Below, one piece after another: positions 35,241 to 45,865 of a stretch of 64,000 nucleotides of DNA (position 1 is its first letter; every line of letters begins with the position of its first letter). The translations under genes and the position numbers were made by a program. Origin of the DNA: Phyto melanocephala (taxonomy: Eukaryota; Arthropoda; Insecta; Diptera; Rhinophoridae); contig OW799233.1 in assembly GCA_941918925.1 (NCBI GenBank), forward strand, positions 128,736,833-128,800,832, given 5' to 3'. The notes under the pieces were generated by a model. It was not told the DNA's origin and did not search any database. It saw nothing but the letters and a program-made list of their open reading frames with translations.

Positions 35241-36018
35241 ATTTATATTCAGGGACCAATTTTTTTGGAATCCAGTGTTATTTATGTGAAATTATTGAAA
35301 ACTTGTAGGGGGATAAAAAAGGTACCTGAAGACAGATAATACTGGTAAATAAGTAAAATTCCTATTTAAAGGGCCATTTCGGAGAAAAGTTGTAATAGAG
35401 ATTTCAATTATGTCAATTCAAACACTATTCATAATAGTTTTGAAAGGAGAACACATGGGAAAACAGTTTGGTACTTAAAAAAATAATAATATCTTTTATG
35501 CAAAAAAGAGAAGATTAACTCATATATTATATCTGTTAAAATATTTGATTGTTAAATAGAAATTAAAACATTTTGAACTTAGAATTTGTTTAATGACATA
35601 AAAAACCTAAAACGGGTACTTTTGAAGGTACGTTTTGTAGAATTTTGAAATTGGAAACTACTTATCCGCTAGAGAGAAACTGAGACTGAAAATGTTTTGG
35701 GCGACCAAAAGATTCTTTTTTTAATTTTTATGGAATTTCTTTTCTTACATTTTGGAATATATATAGCATTCCGAGATTAGGTACTAATAATCCAAGTTAA
35801 TTTTTAACACTATAGTGAAGGAAACAATTTTACTTTTGTTATTTTTAAAGTCATTTTTGCAATTTCTGAATTTATGAATCTAAAATTTTGAAACCCATAA
35901 TAATTAATCCTGGCTGAGATATTGAATATGTTCCCGATCTATACCTAGAGTATTTTTTTTTTAATAGAATTAATCAGAGAGATAAGTTATCACATATTTA
36001 ACGAAAAATTATTAAAAA

Positions 36019-36538
36019 CTAGCTAAACCCAGCGCGCGTTGCTACGCCCCTAAATGAATAAAAGTGCATTCTGGATTTTAAATTAATATCAAGTGAGTGC
36101 AAGAAGCTAAAAATTTTATTTTTTTTAATGGGCGTGGCACTGCTCACTTTTATAATTACGAAACTGTATAGTCATGACAGCTCAATATGTGTACAAGGTT
36201 TCAGAAGAAATCGATCCAGTGCAAGTACCTCAAAATTACAACTTTTTTGTAGGCGTGGCCCGGCTCACTTTTCTAATCACGAGATTGTATAATCATGACA
36301 GTTCAATATGTGTGTGCAAAGTTTTAGAAAAATTGGTCAAGTGCATGTTAAAAATGATAACCCATTGGTTTGGGCGTGGCCCCACCCACTTTTTACCATG
36401 CATAAGCACTTTCCGGAATTTGTAAAATAACTTGACAAAGTTTGAGTCCGTTCGGCTTTACGTTTTCGGAGTCTATAGTCTATATACACACACAGACAGA
36501 CAGACAGACAGACAGAGTTTAAATTTTATATTTATTGA
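36019..36538 (-). mobile_element. Helitron family A nested in Helitron B
   Basis: CTAG at 36019-36022 after an A (36018), GCGCGCGTTGCTACGCCCC, three repeat units, a CAGA tract at 36490-36516, and a mutated 5' end (complement TCAATAAATATAAAATTT) ending at 36538 before a T. The flanks join into family B sequence, which proves nesting. Confidence 0.85.
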
Positions 36539-36602
36539 TTAAAGAAAGAAGTTGAGTTTTCAATAAATAGTAAGAACTGCGCTATCGCAGTAACGGATAT
36601 TT

Positions 36603-37600
36603 TGCTAATATGTATATAAATTTGATTGTTAAAATTTAATTATTTTATAAATAAAAAATACATACAGTCATATGCGTGTAGTTATTATAAAAAAAAAATA
36701 AAAATTTAAAAATGTTTAACATTTTTTCAAATGTTCATCACGTTTCCTTTAAGATGCCAGAAAAAAGTTGTGTATAGACGTCATCCTAAAGACTATCTTT
36801 TATATGGTTATTTTCAATATTTAAGTGTAAATGTTTGTTGGGCACTCATCTAAACTATGAAATATTAAATTTCATTCATTGGTTTATTTTATTTTTATGA
36901 GAATTTCGTATTGAGAAGTAGTATTACCTGGTGATAAAACTGAGAAAACATTTAAAATATATCTTAACTGACCAGTAAATGCTGGTAACAAACGCGCTAA
37001 TATTCTTAATTTATGTTAAGAGATATTACGTTCGTTTTCGTCCCTCTGTCTAACTGTCTGTCCATCCACCTGTTTATTGTTGTACGTTCTTATTTTGAAA
37101 AAAAAATAAATAAATCGTGTTTGTACAACAATAAATTAATAATTTCCAAAAACATAACTTAAATTTTTATTGAATGGGAAGAACAACAACAGTAATAATG
37201 CTAATAAATATGTGTGTTGAAAAAAAAACTTTGTAAAACAAAACAATAATACACGTTTTTGGCTTAGTTGATGATTTATTTATGTGTGTTTTATTTTCGT
37301 AACGCTTTTTAGATTCTGTCTCTTAAGTATTGTAAATCAGTAAATCAAATACATAAAAACTAACTGATTCTTTTTTTTTTAAGTTTTTAATTGATTGCGA
37401 TTCTTAATTCATATTTTATTCTATTTTTATGAATCATCGATAGAACTTACAAAGAGGTGTTAATGATGGCGGGTTACAAAGAAACTATTTTAATTCGTTC
37501 GGTTCTTTATCATTGTCTGTATAAGGGGCAGAAATTTACATACAGTGGTGGTCATCTATTTAGGAACTAAATTTTACACCAAAACAAGTTTGTTTATTTT
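36603..37600. other. No gene seen
   Basis: AT-rich spacer. Confidence 0.5.
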
Positions 37601-38177
37601 TTTTTTTGCGTAGAATACGTCTTACCTTACGGTATAGGGAGTCATGTCAGATTGTTATTGTGGTAATCTTTAATTCATTGATTATGAGGAAACGGCGAGA
37701 TAACTTTTTTTAAAATTTTTGTTTGTAGGTAAATGAAGATGTTATCTTTCGTTTGATATACATTTCATATTGGTTGATATCTTTCTAATATTTAAATTTG
37801 TCAAATGAAAATTGTTTAAGCACATACATTCAAACATATGTGTGGTGTTTGGTTGAGTGTTTGAGTTTGTAGCGTGAACACACACTATGCTGCTGTTTCA
37901 GTGTGGACACAAACCTTCGGCTGTTGTTTTGATTGATGAAATATTGAAATTTCGTATATTTACTTATGTATTTAAGTGAAACAAAATGTTAAATGTGAAT
38001 TTGAATTTAACATGGATATATTTCTAATTATAAAAAATATATGAAAAAATTAATGCATACATTTTTGTGTTACATGAAAGTGCTGCCAAGTAAGCAAAAT
38101 AACAATGCTGCTTGATGCTGTTTGACAGCAGCTGACAGTTGACGTTTAGTAAATTAAAATAAAAACTACTAATCAAA

Positions 38178-38255
38178 ATGGCACCTACACGAAATACAAG
38201 AAAGCAACGTACTTATCCTATTTTTCCTATCATAAGCCCATATTATCAAAAGTAA
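38178..38255 (+). CDS. Candidate 25-codon ORF or first exon, unsupported by homology
   Basis: The frame starts MAPTRNTRKQRTYPIF and stops at 38253-38255. The start context AATCAAAATGGC is a good insect translation start and the N-terminus is basic, unlike random AT-rich frames. No family recognised. The second half overlaps the first unit of a tandem duplication, which argues that at most the first dozen codons could be genuine, for example as an exon remnant. Very uncertain. Confidence 0.15.
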   Translation: MAPTRNTRKQRTYPIFPIISPYYQK

Positions 38256-38420
38256 CTTTCAAATAATTAAATTGATTTGAGTCTGTTATTTATCATTTAT
38301 CCTTACTCTTTTAATTTAAAAACATATTTATCCTATTTCCTACCATAAGCTTATGTATATTATCAAAAGTAACTATCAAATAAATAAATTCATTTGCTTA
38401 TACTATTTATCATTTATTGT
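38213..38420 (+). repeat. Tandem duplication, period about 115 bp, two units
   Basis: Unit 1 from 38213 and unit 2 from 38328 share TTATCCTATTT(TT)CCTA, CATAAGC, ATTATCAAAAGTAACT and TATTTATCATTTAT in the same order. Confidence 0.8.
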
Positions 38421-38464
38421 TATATATGTTTTCAATCTTATCGGATGGCGTATTCTACGTCTCT

Positions 38465-38498
38465 GACAGTCCGTGGCCGAAGGCCTCGGACAACTGTC
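38465..38498. other. GC-rich stem-loop
   Basis: GACAGTCCGTGGCC-GAA-GGCCTCGGACAACTGTC folds with GGCC, CCG/CGG and GACAGT/ACTGTC pairs separated by one mismatch and a small bulge. It stands out in AT-rich DNA and is followed by a T run. Function unknown. Confidence 0.6.
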
Positions 38499-38706
38499 TG
38501 ATGTTTTTTTTAAATTTTTTTAAACAAAATGGTTAGTTTTATAAAATGATTTAATGTTTATTATTATGGTAATATTTTGATTTTATTTAATATCTTTAAA
38601 TTATTATTGCATTTCGTATTGCTAGTCCATAATAAGGACATAAGTGCTCAATAAAGTTTTTAAAACAAACTGTATACATATGTAGATAAAAATGTATGTT
38701 TGTCCT

Positions 38707-39021
38707 TTACATAGAATCGTAATCCATGCATTTGATCATGTGATGGTCTTTACCAACGTTGTTGTACAAGAGCCTACGAAGTTTTCTAAGTTGGTACGAC
38801 CAATTTATGACAAATGACGCCACTCTCATTTCAATGAATTTTATATATTGCCGTGACAGTTCATGCTGGCTTGAATTGAAACTAAAACAGCGAACAAATG
38901 ATGACGTTTCGAGTTGTAGGTGACATAGGAATTTATGTAAATTTATGTCCGGCTCACATTGAACAGACAATATTGTGCGTGTTTGTATATTTGAGAGCGT
39001 TTTTCGAATAGTTTCATACAT
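38707..39021 (-). CDS. 104-codon open frame, unidentified
   Basis: Reads MYETIRKTLSNIQTRTILSV at the start and KFIEMRVASFVINWSYQLRK later. The composition (R, Q, E, H, C rather than only K, N, I, F) and a locally higher GC content make it better than most AT-driven frames here, but I recognise no domain, and it ends beside Helitron-like sequence. It could be a fragment of an old transposon protein. No promoter or splice evidence. Confidence 0.15.
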   Translation of the reverse strand: MYETIRKTLSNIQTRTILSVQCEPDINLHKFLCHLQLETSSFVRCFSFNSSQHELSRQYIKFIEMRVASFVINWSYQLRKLRRLLYNNVGKDHHMIKCMDYDSM

Positions 39022-39049
39022 TTAATTGTGAGTTAAATTAATTTTATTA

Positions 39050-39215
39050 ATTAAGTAGCAGTGCCCTGCGCGCTGTGCTACGCCACCAAGTAAAGAAAAG
39101 TTTTAAGGAAAGACATTACACAAATAATCAATTCATATACATATAAGTATATAATAAAAGAAAAACAATAAAAATTTTTTGGTGGGGGTAGCGAAACGTA
39201 CCGGGTTAGATAGTA
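39050..39215. mobile_element. Two back-to-back Helitron-like 3' ends
   Basis: The left part (TAGCAGTGCCCTGCGCGCTG, TGCTACGCCACCAAG) resembles a diverged family A 3' end in minus orientation. The right part (GGGGGTAGCGAAACGTACCG, GGTTAGATAGT) resembles the family B 3' end in plus orientation (compare GTAGCGGGTTAAATACT at 50073). Both lack an exact CTAG. Confidence 0.4.
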
Positions 39216-40924
39216 TCATATTAATTATTTGCAAGTTCGATTATATTTGTGATGACTAATTAAATTAAAATTATTAAGTGATACAAAAGTACAGGTATGC
39301 AACGCCAGAAATCATGGATTCCGTAGGGAAATTGTTTGGAAGTATTTTAACGAAAATAAAATTAACCGAGGCACTGGTTTACTCTAAAACGATGGTGGAA
39401 AATGGCATTAGGCATTATATGTAGGATTAAACAATTGCAAATATAAACTATCTAAGCCTGTTTCTAATCGCAACACAGTTTAATGTTATTCCAAAAAAAT
39501 CGCTAAATAAGGAAAAACGATCCCCAATTTGGATGTAAATCCAATGAACAGTGAGCACCAAATTTAAACCGAAAAAATTATATAAGTATGAGAGCTATAC
39601 TTTTATATACCATTCACAGAAGTATAGATATGTAAATATAATAATATACATAATTTGTGTGTAAAACAGATTTTCCTTAATCTATATCTTATTTATACTT
39701 GCTCAATCGTTGCTGGCCAGGGATGCCAGAGGATAAAAAACAGCATAAAAAAATTTACATGTCGGCATATTAAAAATACACAACAATACAATTTAGAATT
39801 AGCTAATATTAAGAACATACAAAATTACATGAAAGTCAATAAAACATACTTTTTGATACATTTGACACATACGTGAAGATGGAGTGACCATAATTTGATA
39901 ATTTTGCCAAAAAAAATTGCATTTTAATTACTTCCTACTATGTGGAAAATTTCTTAAAAAAAATTACAAATTTCAACTCTCTTAATTCAGACTCTAAAAT
40001 TTGTTTGTCTTTTTTAATACTAATATAATAAAGAGGAAATATGTGTTTGTATGTTATAAGTTATCTTTGATGATATTTATTCAATTCCTAAAATTTTTTC
40101 ACCAATGCTCTAGGTGTATCTTCCAAGCCGTCAAGGTCTATATTTTTGTTTCGTTTTTTTGGGGTGGGCGTGGTACCTCCCATACAAATTGAATACATTT
40201 TTTGACATATTTAAAGGACAAACTCCACAAACTCTGTACGAGGTACTTTGATAACAATTTTCTTTTTTGAGAAAAAAAAATGGTTAGAATCGGAGCAGGG
40301 GGCATGGTATGCTCTATATAAAAAAAATGTATTTGATGTCATCTATAAGAAATTATAAACGAAATTTAGTTAAAACTTTGTACGAACAATTTTGACGACG
40401 ATTTCTTTATTACAACCAAATATGATTATGATTCGGTTAAATAGCTTTAATATTAATAGCAAAAATGTATAATAATATAAAAAAGCTATCAAAAAGTATT
40501 TTAAAAATTTTAATGAGGGTTTAATTGAATTTTGAAAAACTAAAGATAAACAGCATTTAAAAATTGCAAAGCTCACAGGTTTAGCTAGTCCTACATAAAA
40601 TGGATAATTCTTTTAGAAGTTTGATTAAAAAATTTTGTTTTTCATGATTTTATTAAGGTTAATCATAATCAAAGATTCATAAGAATTATATTCAAAATAA
40701 ATTTTTTTTATTAATTTAATTTGGAAAAAGCTTCTGAAAAGTGGGCGTAGTATCACTGATACAAAGAAAATTAGTTTAATAACCAATTTCTGTATGAGAA
40801 TAACTTGAAGGAATTTGCTGATTCTTCTTTTGTTTTATTCATGATTATCAGGACATGCTTCGTTTGAAAAAAAAAAAAAATCAAAGAATCTTACATTTAT
40901 AAAATACTATTGCAGCATGTATTT
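39216..40924. other. No supported gene; old repeat fragment inside
   Basis: AT-rich. About 40130-40330 contains GGGGTGGGCGTGGTACCTCC and GGTTAGAATCGGAGCAGG, another GGGCGTGG-box repeat fragment. Frames at 39655, 40001 and 40576 have no motifs. Confidence 0.45.
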
Positions 40925-42600
40925 ATGTTTCAACATGGCAATAAAATCCGATTTTTTTCCTACTATGTGGAAGGACTCTTTCATAATACCACTATTCAAA
41001 TCTGCCTGTAGAAATAATATCGCTAATTAAAGAGGTATTGCTAAGCTTAGCACAATACCTAAACTTTTTGTAAAAATTATAACTGACCATCTTTGCCATC
41101 ATGTAACATCTATATTGTCTACTTTACAACATGGTTTTCGTAAGGGTTGTTCGACTGTTACAAATCTGTTGCAGTTTACTACGCTTGTAAATCGTGGTTT
41201 TATTGAACAAAAGCACACCGATGTTATTTACACCGACTTCAGCAAAGCCTTTGATAAAGTTAACCATAAACTTATAATAAAAAAACTTGATGTAATGGGA
41301 TTTACACAGAACTCCCTTAAGTGGATTTCTTCGTACTTGACAAATAGAAAGCAAAATGTTCGTTTAAAAAACATTATCTCTAAACCAATAGCCGTTGTTC
41401 TGGTATTCCTCAGGGAAGTAATCTAGGTTCATTGCTGTTTTGCTTATTTAATAATGATCCACCAAATACTATTAAATTCTCAAACGTTATTATGTATGCT
41501 GACGACGTAAAAATATTCCTAAGTTATAATAATTACGCCGATCACACCCTCTTACAAAAGGATATATGTAGATGCTTTTAACGTATGGTGTAGATTTAAC
41601 TTAATGGAGTTGAACCCTGATATATGCAAATATATGTGTTTCTTTCGTAGATGTTTTATTAAAGTTAATTATGTTTTAATTGGTTAAACGTTAAAAAGAC
41701 TGGAATCCGTCTCCGATCTTGGAATCTTATTAGATGCTAAACAAAATTTTATTCAGCATATCTCTTAAACTGTTAATAAAGCACGTGCTGTCCTTGGATT
41801 CATAAAACGTTGGGAGAAAGAGTTTACAGATCCATGTCGATGCCTTACTTCCTCAACAAAATTTTTCAGGATAGAGAAAAAAAAAACGGTTAATCTTTTT
41901 AACTTCGGTGTTTGGTTAAAAGTTTAAATGCAATTATTAAGGAATTGATTGTATTTATGTATATTAGTAGTAATAATATACTGATCTTTTTTAGTTAAAG
42001 CATAAAACAATCGTTTGATATAAAAAAGTCAAAACCGTATTCTTTAAGTTACGAGGTTGAGGAAGTAAGGCATCGATATATAACAATACAATTGTATATT
42101 TCTCTTGTCAGGCCTATTCTTGAGTATGGTTCAATAATTTGGGATCCAACTTACAATGCATTGAATCTGTGCAAAAACAGTTCCTATTTTTTTTTCTTCG
42201 GGACTTACAGTGTAATTCGTTAAACCTGCCACCTTGTACTAGTAGAATTGCATTTGTGAAGCTGCCAACTTTGAAAAGTCAAAGAACAATGCTAAATGTT
42301 ACGTTTGTTCTAAATTTAAAAAAAGGATGTATATGATCTGAATTTCTTATTAGCGAATATCTTTTTTTATGTACCTTCTCGTTCTACACGTCATTTTTGT
42401 CCGCTATCAGTCAAAGTTTTCAGAACGAATTACGCCAACTTCGATCCGTTTTTAAGGATTTGCACCGAGTTCAATAAACTTTATCAATATATTAATTTTT
42501 CCTTAAATGTTAATATTGTGAAATGCAAAATTATTTTGTTTTTGAATAACTAATATTAAACAATTTGTATGTACTGCTTTATAGTCTGTAAGGATCCATA
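40925..42600 (+). pseudogene. Jockey-like LINE ORF2 fragment, split by a MITE
   Basis: Reads in turn NMAIKSDFFPTMWKDSFIIP, ISTIPKLF-like LSTIPKLFVKIITDHL, STLQHGFRKGCSTVTNLLQF, VIYTDFSKAFDKVNHKL (first catalytic D), SGIPQGSNLGSLLF after a frameshift near 41400, and MYADDVKIFLSY at about 41490 (catalytic YADD). After that come LESVSDLGILLDAK and, beyond the MITE at 41837-42076, QLYISLVRPILEYGSIIWDP. The remainder (SRSTRHFCPLSVKVFRTNYA) runs to a stop near 42549 with a short 3' tail. Frameshifts and stops show it is dead; endonuclease and ORF1 are missing, so it was 5'-truncated. Confidence 0.88.
41837..42076. mobile_element. TA-flanked MITE family 1, copy 2, inside LINE
   Basis: 240 bp, ends TCGATGCCTTACTTCC and its inverse; right flank TA (42077-42078), left flank TG (mutated TA). 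It interrupts the LINE frame between WEKEFTDP and ITIQLYISLV. Confidence 0.88.
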
Positions 42601-42611
42601 GACTTAAACAA

Positions 42612-43310
42612 ATAAATATATGTTCAAAGTTTCAGAAGAATCGGACCAGTGCAAAAATTATCAAAATTATGATTGTTTTTATGGGCGTGTCCCTGCCCAC
42701 TTTTCTAATCACGAAATTGTAAAGTCATAACAGCTCAATATGTGTGCAAAGTTTCAGAATAATCGGTCCAGTGCAAGTACATCCAAATGATACCTTTTTT
42801 TAATGGGCGTGGCACTGCCCACTTTTCTAATGACGAAAGTGTAAAGTCATGACAGCTCAGTATGTTTGAAAAGTTTCAGAAAATTCGGTCCAGTGCAAGT
42901 AGCTAAAACTGATAACTAATTTTTATGGGCGTAGCCCCGCCCACTTTTTTAATCACGAAATTATAAAGTCATGACAGCTTAATATGTGGGCAAAGTTTCA
43001 GAAAAATCGGTCCAGTGCAAGTACCTCAAAATTAAAACTTTTTTAGGGGCGTGGCCCCGCCCACTTTTCTTATCACGAAATTATTTAGTCATGACAGCTC
43101 GATATGTGTGCAAAGTTTCAAAAAAATCGGTCAAGTGCAAGTAGCTAAAACTGATAACTAATTTTTTATGGGCGTGGCCCCGCCCACTTTTTTTCACCCA
43201 TAAACACTCCCTGGTATGTGAACAACAACTTACCAAAGTTTGGGCCCGATCGGTTTTACAGTTTCGGAGTCTATAGCTAACACACACACACGCAGATTTT
43301 CACTTTTATA
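42612..43310 (-). mobile_element. Helitron family A, both ends lost
   Basis: Nearly six repeat units with a spacing of about 120 bp (CAAAGTTTCAG near 42622, 42745, 42868, 42993, 43112). The 5' side keeps the CA tract and CACTTTTATA but stops at 43310. The 3' side stops inside a unit beside the LINE tail. Confidence 0.85.
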
Positions 43311-43905
43311 ACTTAAATGACTATACAATGTACATTCATATCTTTGCATGTGTGTATAAACAAGAGCATCCAAATAATATTATTAAAACAATATAAAACT
43401 AAAATCTAAAAGCAACAAACAAACCTGTTAAACATTAAGTGCATCAAAGATTAACAGACAACAATTTTACTTAATTGACAGCTTAATCGGGTGACAAACG
43501 GTATATGCCTGTCCCCTTTTGTACAAAATTAATTAAAAAATCCCATTAAAATCAAAAAATTATTTTTAAGATTATAAACAAACTATAAAATTATAAAATA
43601 TTGCTCAGATATCAAAACAAAATACAAAATACAAAATAAAAAAAATCATAACGGTGTTAGTAGTGCGTAAAAGCAAAAAATATACAAATATGCATACATA
43701 TTTGCTCATAAACTTGTTAACTGTTCCACTAAAAAAAAATTTTTTTAAGATTCCAGTTTTCAATGTGTTTTTATTGTTGTTAAACTACATCTTAAATCTA
43801 CTCTTCGCCACCTTTAACCTTGTGGAGTTTTTTTTTTTCTTATTTTCTATTTTTGTTTTAATGTCATTTGTTTGTTTGTTCTTTAACGGTTAAATTTTAT
43901 TTTTA
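43311..43905. other. No supported gene
   Basis: AT-rich. The frame at 43654-43893 is a low-complexity hydrophobic stretch driven by T-runs. Confidence 0.5.
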
Positions 43906-44040
43906 CAGGGTGGACCAAAAGGTTCCCGTGCGTATTAAAATTGAATTACTTCTTTGTTTATAATTTTTATTTTTTTTTTGGGTTGTGTTCACCACCATGC
44001 AACGATATTAAGTTGGACATTTTTGTTTTTACCCACCCTG
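43906..44040. mobile_element. 135-bp MITE with CAGGGTGG ends
   Basis: Starts CAGGGTGGACCAAAAGG after TA (43904-43905) and ends TTTACCCACCCTG before TA (44041-44042). The inverted ends CAGGGTGG and the TA duplication indicate a mariner-type derivative. No coding sequence. Confidence 0.8.
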
Positions 44041-44169
44041 TACTTAGTTTTTTTTTAATTTATAGATTGTATTTGTTAGGCCTATTAACATAATATTCAG
44101 TTAAATTAATTTAACATAAAAGTTTACTAACTTTCAGTAAGTTTAAACTGAAGTTTTAACTATAAATTA

Positions 44170-44687
44170 ACGGCCTTATTCATAACAAAAAGTTAGCCAC
44201 AGTTTATACACTACGTACAACGAGCTGCTAACTAGAATGCCGATTAAGCTTGGCAGCTCGTTAGCACAGAGTTTATTCATAAGAAACTTTTATCCGTCTG
44301 CCAACTTTTCATAAATCAACTCTGAAATTGCATGATACCCCTAAAATATGCTACCATTTTTTGTATATAATCCCTAATTTTGACATTTTTGTTTTTCCAT
44401 CGATACTAACAATTTTTAAAATTGAAAAATAAATTAAAAAACAAACGAACAATATAATTTTTATTAAAATGGAAAAGCAACACAAACGATCTGTAAATTG
44501 GGAACAGGATGAAAAGGTAGGTAAAAAAATATTGGTAATGTAAAACAACAACACATAAAAGCTGTCTTTCACAAGTTGGCAAACGTTTGGCAGCTCGTTA
44601 ACAAGAGTTTGGCCATAGTTTGGCATGAGTGTTATGAATAAACTTAATGTTAACTTTATGCCAACTTTTTGTTATGAATAAGGCCGT
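44170..44687 (+). mobile_element. 518-bp MITE, copy 1, with captured exon
   Basis: Ends ACGGCCTTATTCATAACAAA, inverted on the right, about 26 bp long. TTTATTCATAA is repeated further inside near both ends. It is the reverse complement of the copies at 44794 and 45348, with no difference found by eye over 518 bp. With CGGCC taken as the first bases, TAA flanks it on both sides. The plus strand carries the short exon-like frame at 44469. PIF/Harbinger is a plausible assignment (3-bp TWA target, Myb-like partner gene) but is not proved. Confidence 0.88.
44469..44543 (+). CDS. Exon-like frame of a Myb/SANT-like protein inside the MITE
   Basis: ATG at 44469 gives MEKQHKRSVNWEQDEK, then AAG|GTAGGTAAA, a good splice donor at 44516/44517. 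Read through, the frame stops after 24 codons at 44543. KR-x-x-NW-x-x-x-EK is how the first helix of Myb/SANT-like DNA-binding domains often begins, and PIF/Harbinger transposons encode such a protein beside their transposase. I infer this is exon 1 of that gene with the rest deleted. The same frame is present at 45012 (minus) and 45566 (minus). The 91-residue frame on the other strand is a shadow. Confidence 0.4.
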   Translation: MEKQHKRSVNWEQDEKVGKKILVM

Positions 44688-44793
44688 AAAAATGTTCCTT
44701 AACAATAGGCAGGAGTTAGTTAACTTGTAGTTATCAAATATTATGAATGAATTTCAAAAAGAAGAAGAAATGTATACATAAATATAAATTCTT
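44688..44793. other. Spacer between inverted MITE copies
   Basis: 106 bp of AT-rich single-copy sequence; nothing recognisable. Confidence 0.6.
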
Positions 44794-45311
44794 ACGGCCT
44801 TATTCATAACAAAAAGTTGGCATAAAGTTAACATTAAGTTTATTCATAACACTCATGCCAAACTATGGCCAAACTCTTGTTAACGAGCTGCCAAACGTTT
44901 GCCAACTTGTGAAAGACAGCTTTTATGTGTTGTTGTTTTACATTACCAATATTTTTTTACCTACCTTTTCATCCTGTTCCCAATTTACAGATCGTTTGTG
45001 TTGCTTTTCCATTTTAATAAAAATTATATTGTTCGTTTGTTTTTTAATTTATTTTTCAATTTTAAAAATTGTTAGTATCGATGGAAAAACAAAAATGTCA
45101 AAATTAGGGATTATATACAAAAAATGGTAGCATATTTTAGGGGTATCATGCAATTTCAGAGTTGATTTATGAAAAGTTGGCAGACGGATAAAAGTTTCTT
45201 ATGAATAAACTCTGTGCTAACGAGCTGCCAAGCTTAATCGGCATTCTAGTTAGCAGCTCGTTGTACGTAGTGTATAAACTGTGGCTAACTTTTTGTTATG
45301 AATAAGGCCGT
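44794..45311 (-). mobile_element. 518-bp MITE, copy 2
   Basis: Same length and, by eye, the same sequence as copies 1 and 3. Left flank TTA, right flank TAA. The exon-like frame runs on the minus strand from 45012. Confidence 0.88.
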
Positions 45312-45347
45312 AAAAGTCTAATATTTTTTGTTTGCTGTAAAATATAT

Positions 45348-45865
45348 ACGGCCTTATTCATAACAAAAAGTTGGCATAAAGTTAACATTAAGTTTATTCA
45401 TAACACTCATGCCAAACTATGGCCAAACTCTTGTTAACGAGCTGCCAAACGTTTGCCAACTTGTGAAAGACAGCTTTTATGTGTTGTTGTTTTACATTAC
45501 CAATATTTTTTTACCTACCTTTTCATCCTGTTCCCAATTTACAGATCGTTTGTGTTGCTTTTCCATTTTAATAAAAATTATATTGTTCGTTTGTTTTTTA
45601 ATTTATTTTTCAATTTTAAAAATTGTTAGTATCGATGGAAAAACAAAAATGTCAAAATTAGGGATTATATACAAAAAATGGTAGCATATTTTAGGGGTAT
45701 CATGCAATTTCAGAGTTGATTTATGAAAAGTTGGCAGACGGATAAAAGTTTCTTATGAATAAACTCTGTGCTAACGAGCTGCCAAGCTTAATCGGCATTC
45801 TAGTTAGCAGCTCGTTGTACGTAGTGTATAAACTGTGGCTAACTTTTTGTTATGAATAAGGCCGT
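45348..45865 (-). mobile_element. 518-bp MITE, copy 3
   Basis: In direct orientation with copy 2, 36 bp apart. Left flank ATA, right flank TTA. The exon-like frame runs on the minus strand from 45566. Confidence 0.88.

Larger units (their letters stand above)
33063..36602 (+). mobile_element. Helitron family B, split by at least three later insertions
   Basis: The 5' end is TCTATATACTCGTATATTAA after an A (33062), matching the family B start at 48507. The body segments at 33063-33382, 33968-34089, about 35240-36018 and 36539-36602 align in order with 48507-50089 (for example GGTACTTTTTTGGTACC, CCTAATAGAAAATGGACA, CTTTTATGCAAAAAAGAG, TTCAATAAATAGTAAGAAC). The 3' end near 36602 is mutated. Between the segments lie Helentrons at 33383-33968 and 34090, and a family A Helitron at 36019-36538. 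Confidence 0.75.
37609..38520. repeat. Region bounded by inverted GCGTAGAATACG motifs
   Basis: GCGTAGAATACGTC at 37609 is mirrored by GGCGTATTCTACGTC at 38445-38459. Close to the right side is a strong hairpin (38465-38498). Between them lie a small frame and a 115-bp duplication. It may be an uncharacterised transposon, but without a target duplication this is only a suggestion. Confidence 0.35.

Noticed and set aside
44351..45684. Three identical 91-residue open frames
   Set aside because: They run antisense through the 518-bp MITE; identity reflects identical MITE copies, not protein conservation.
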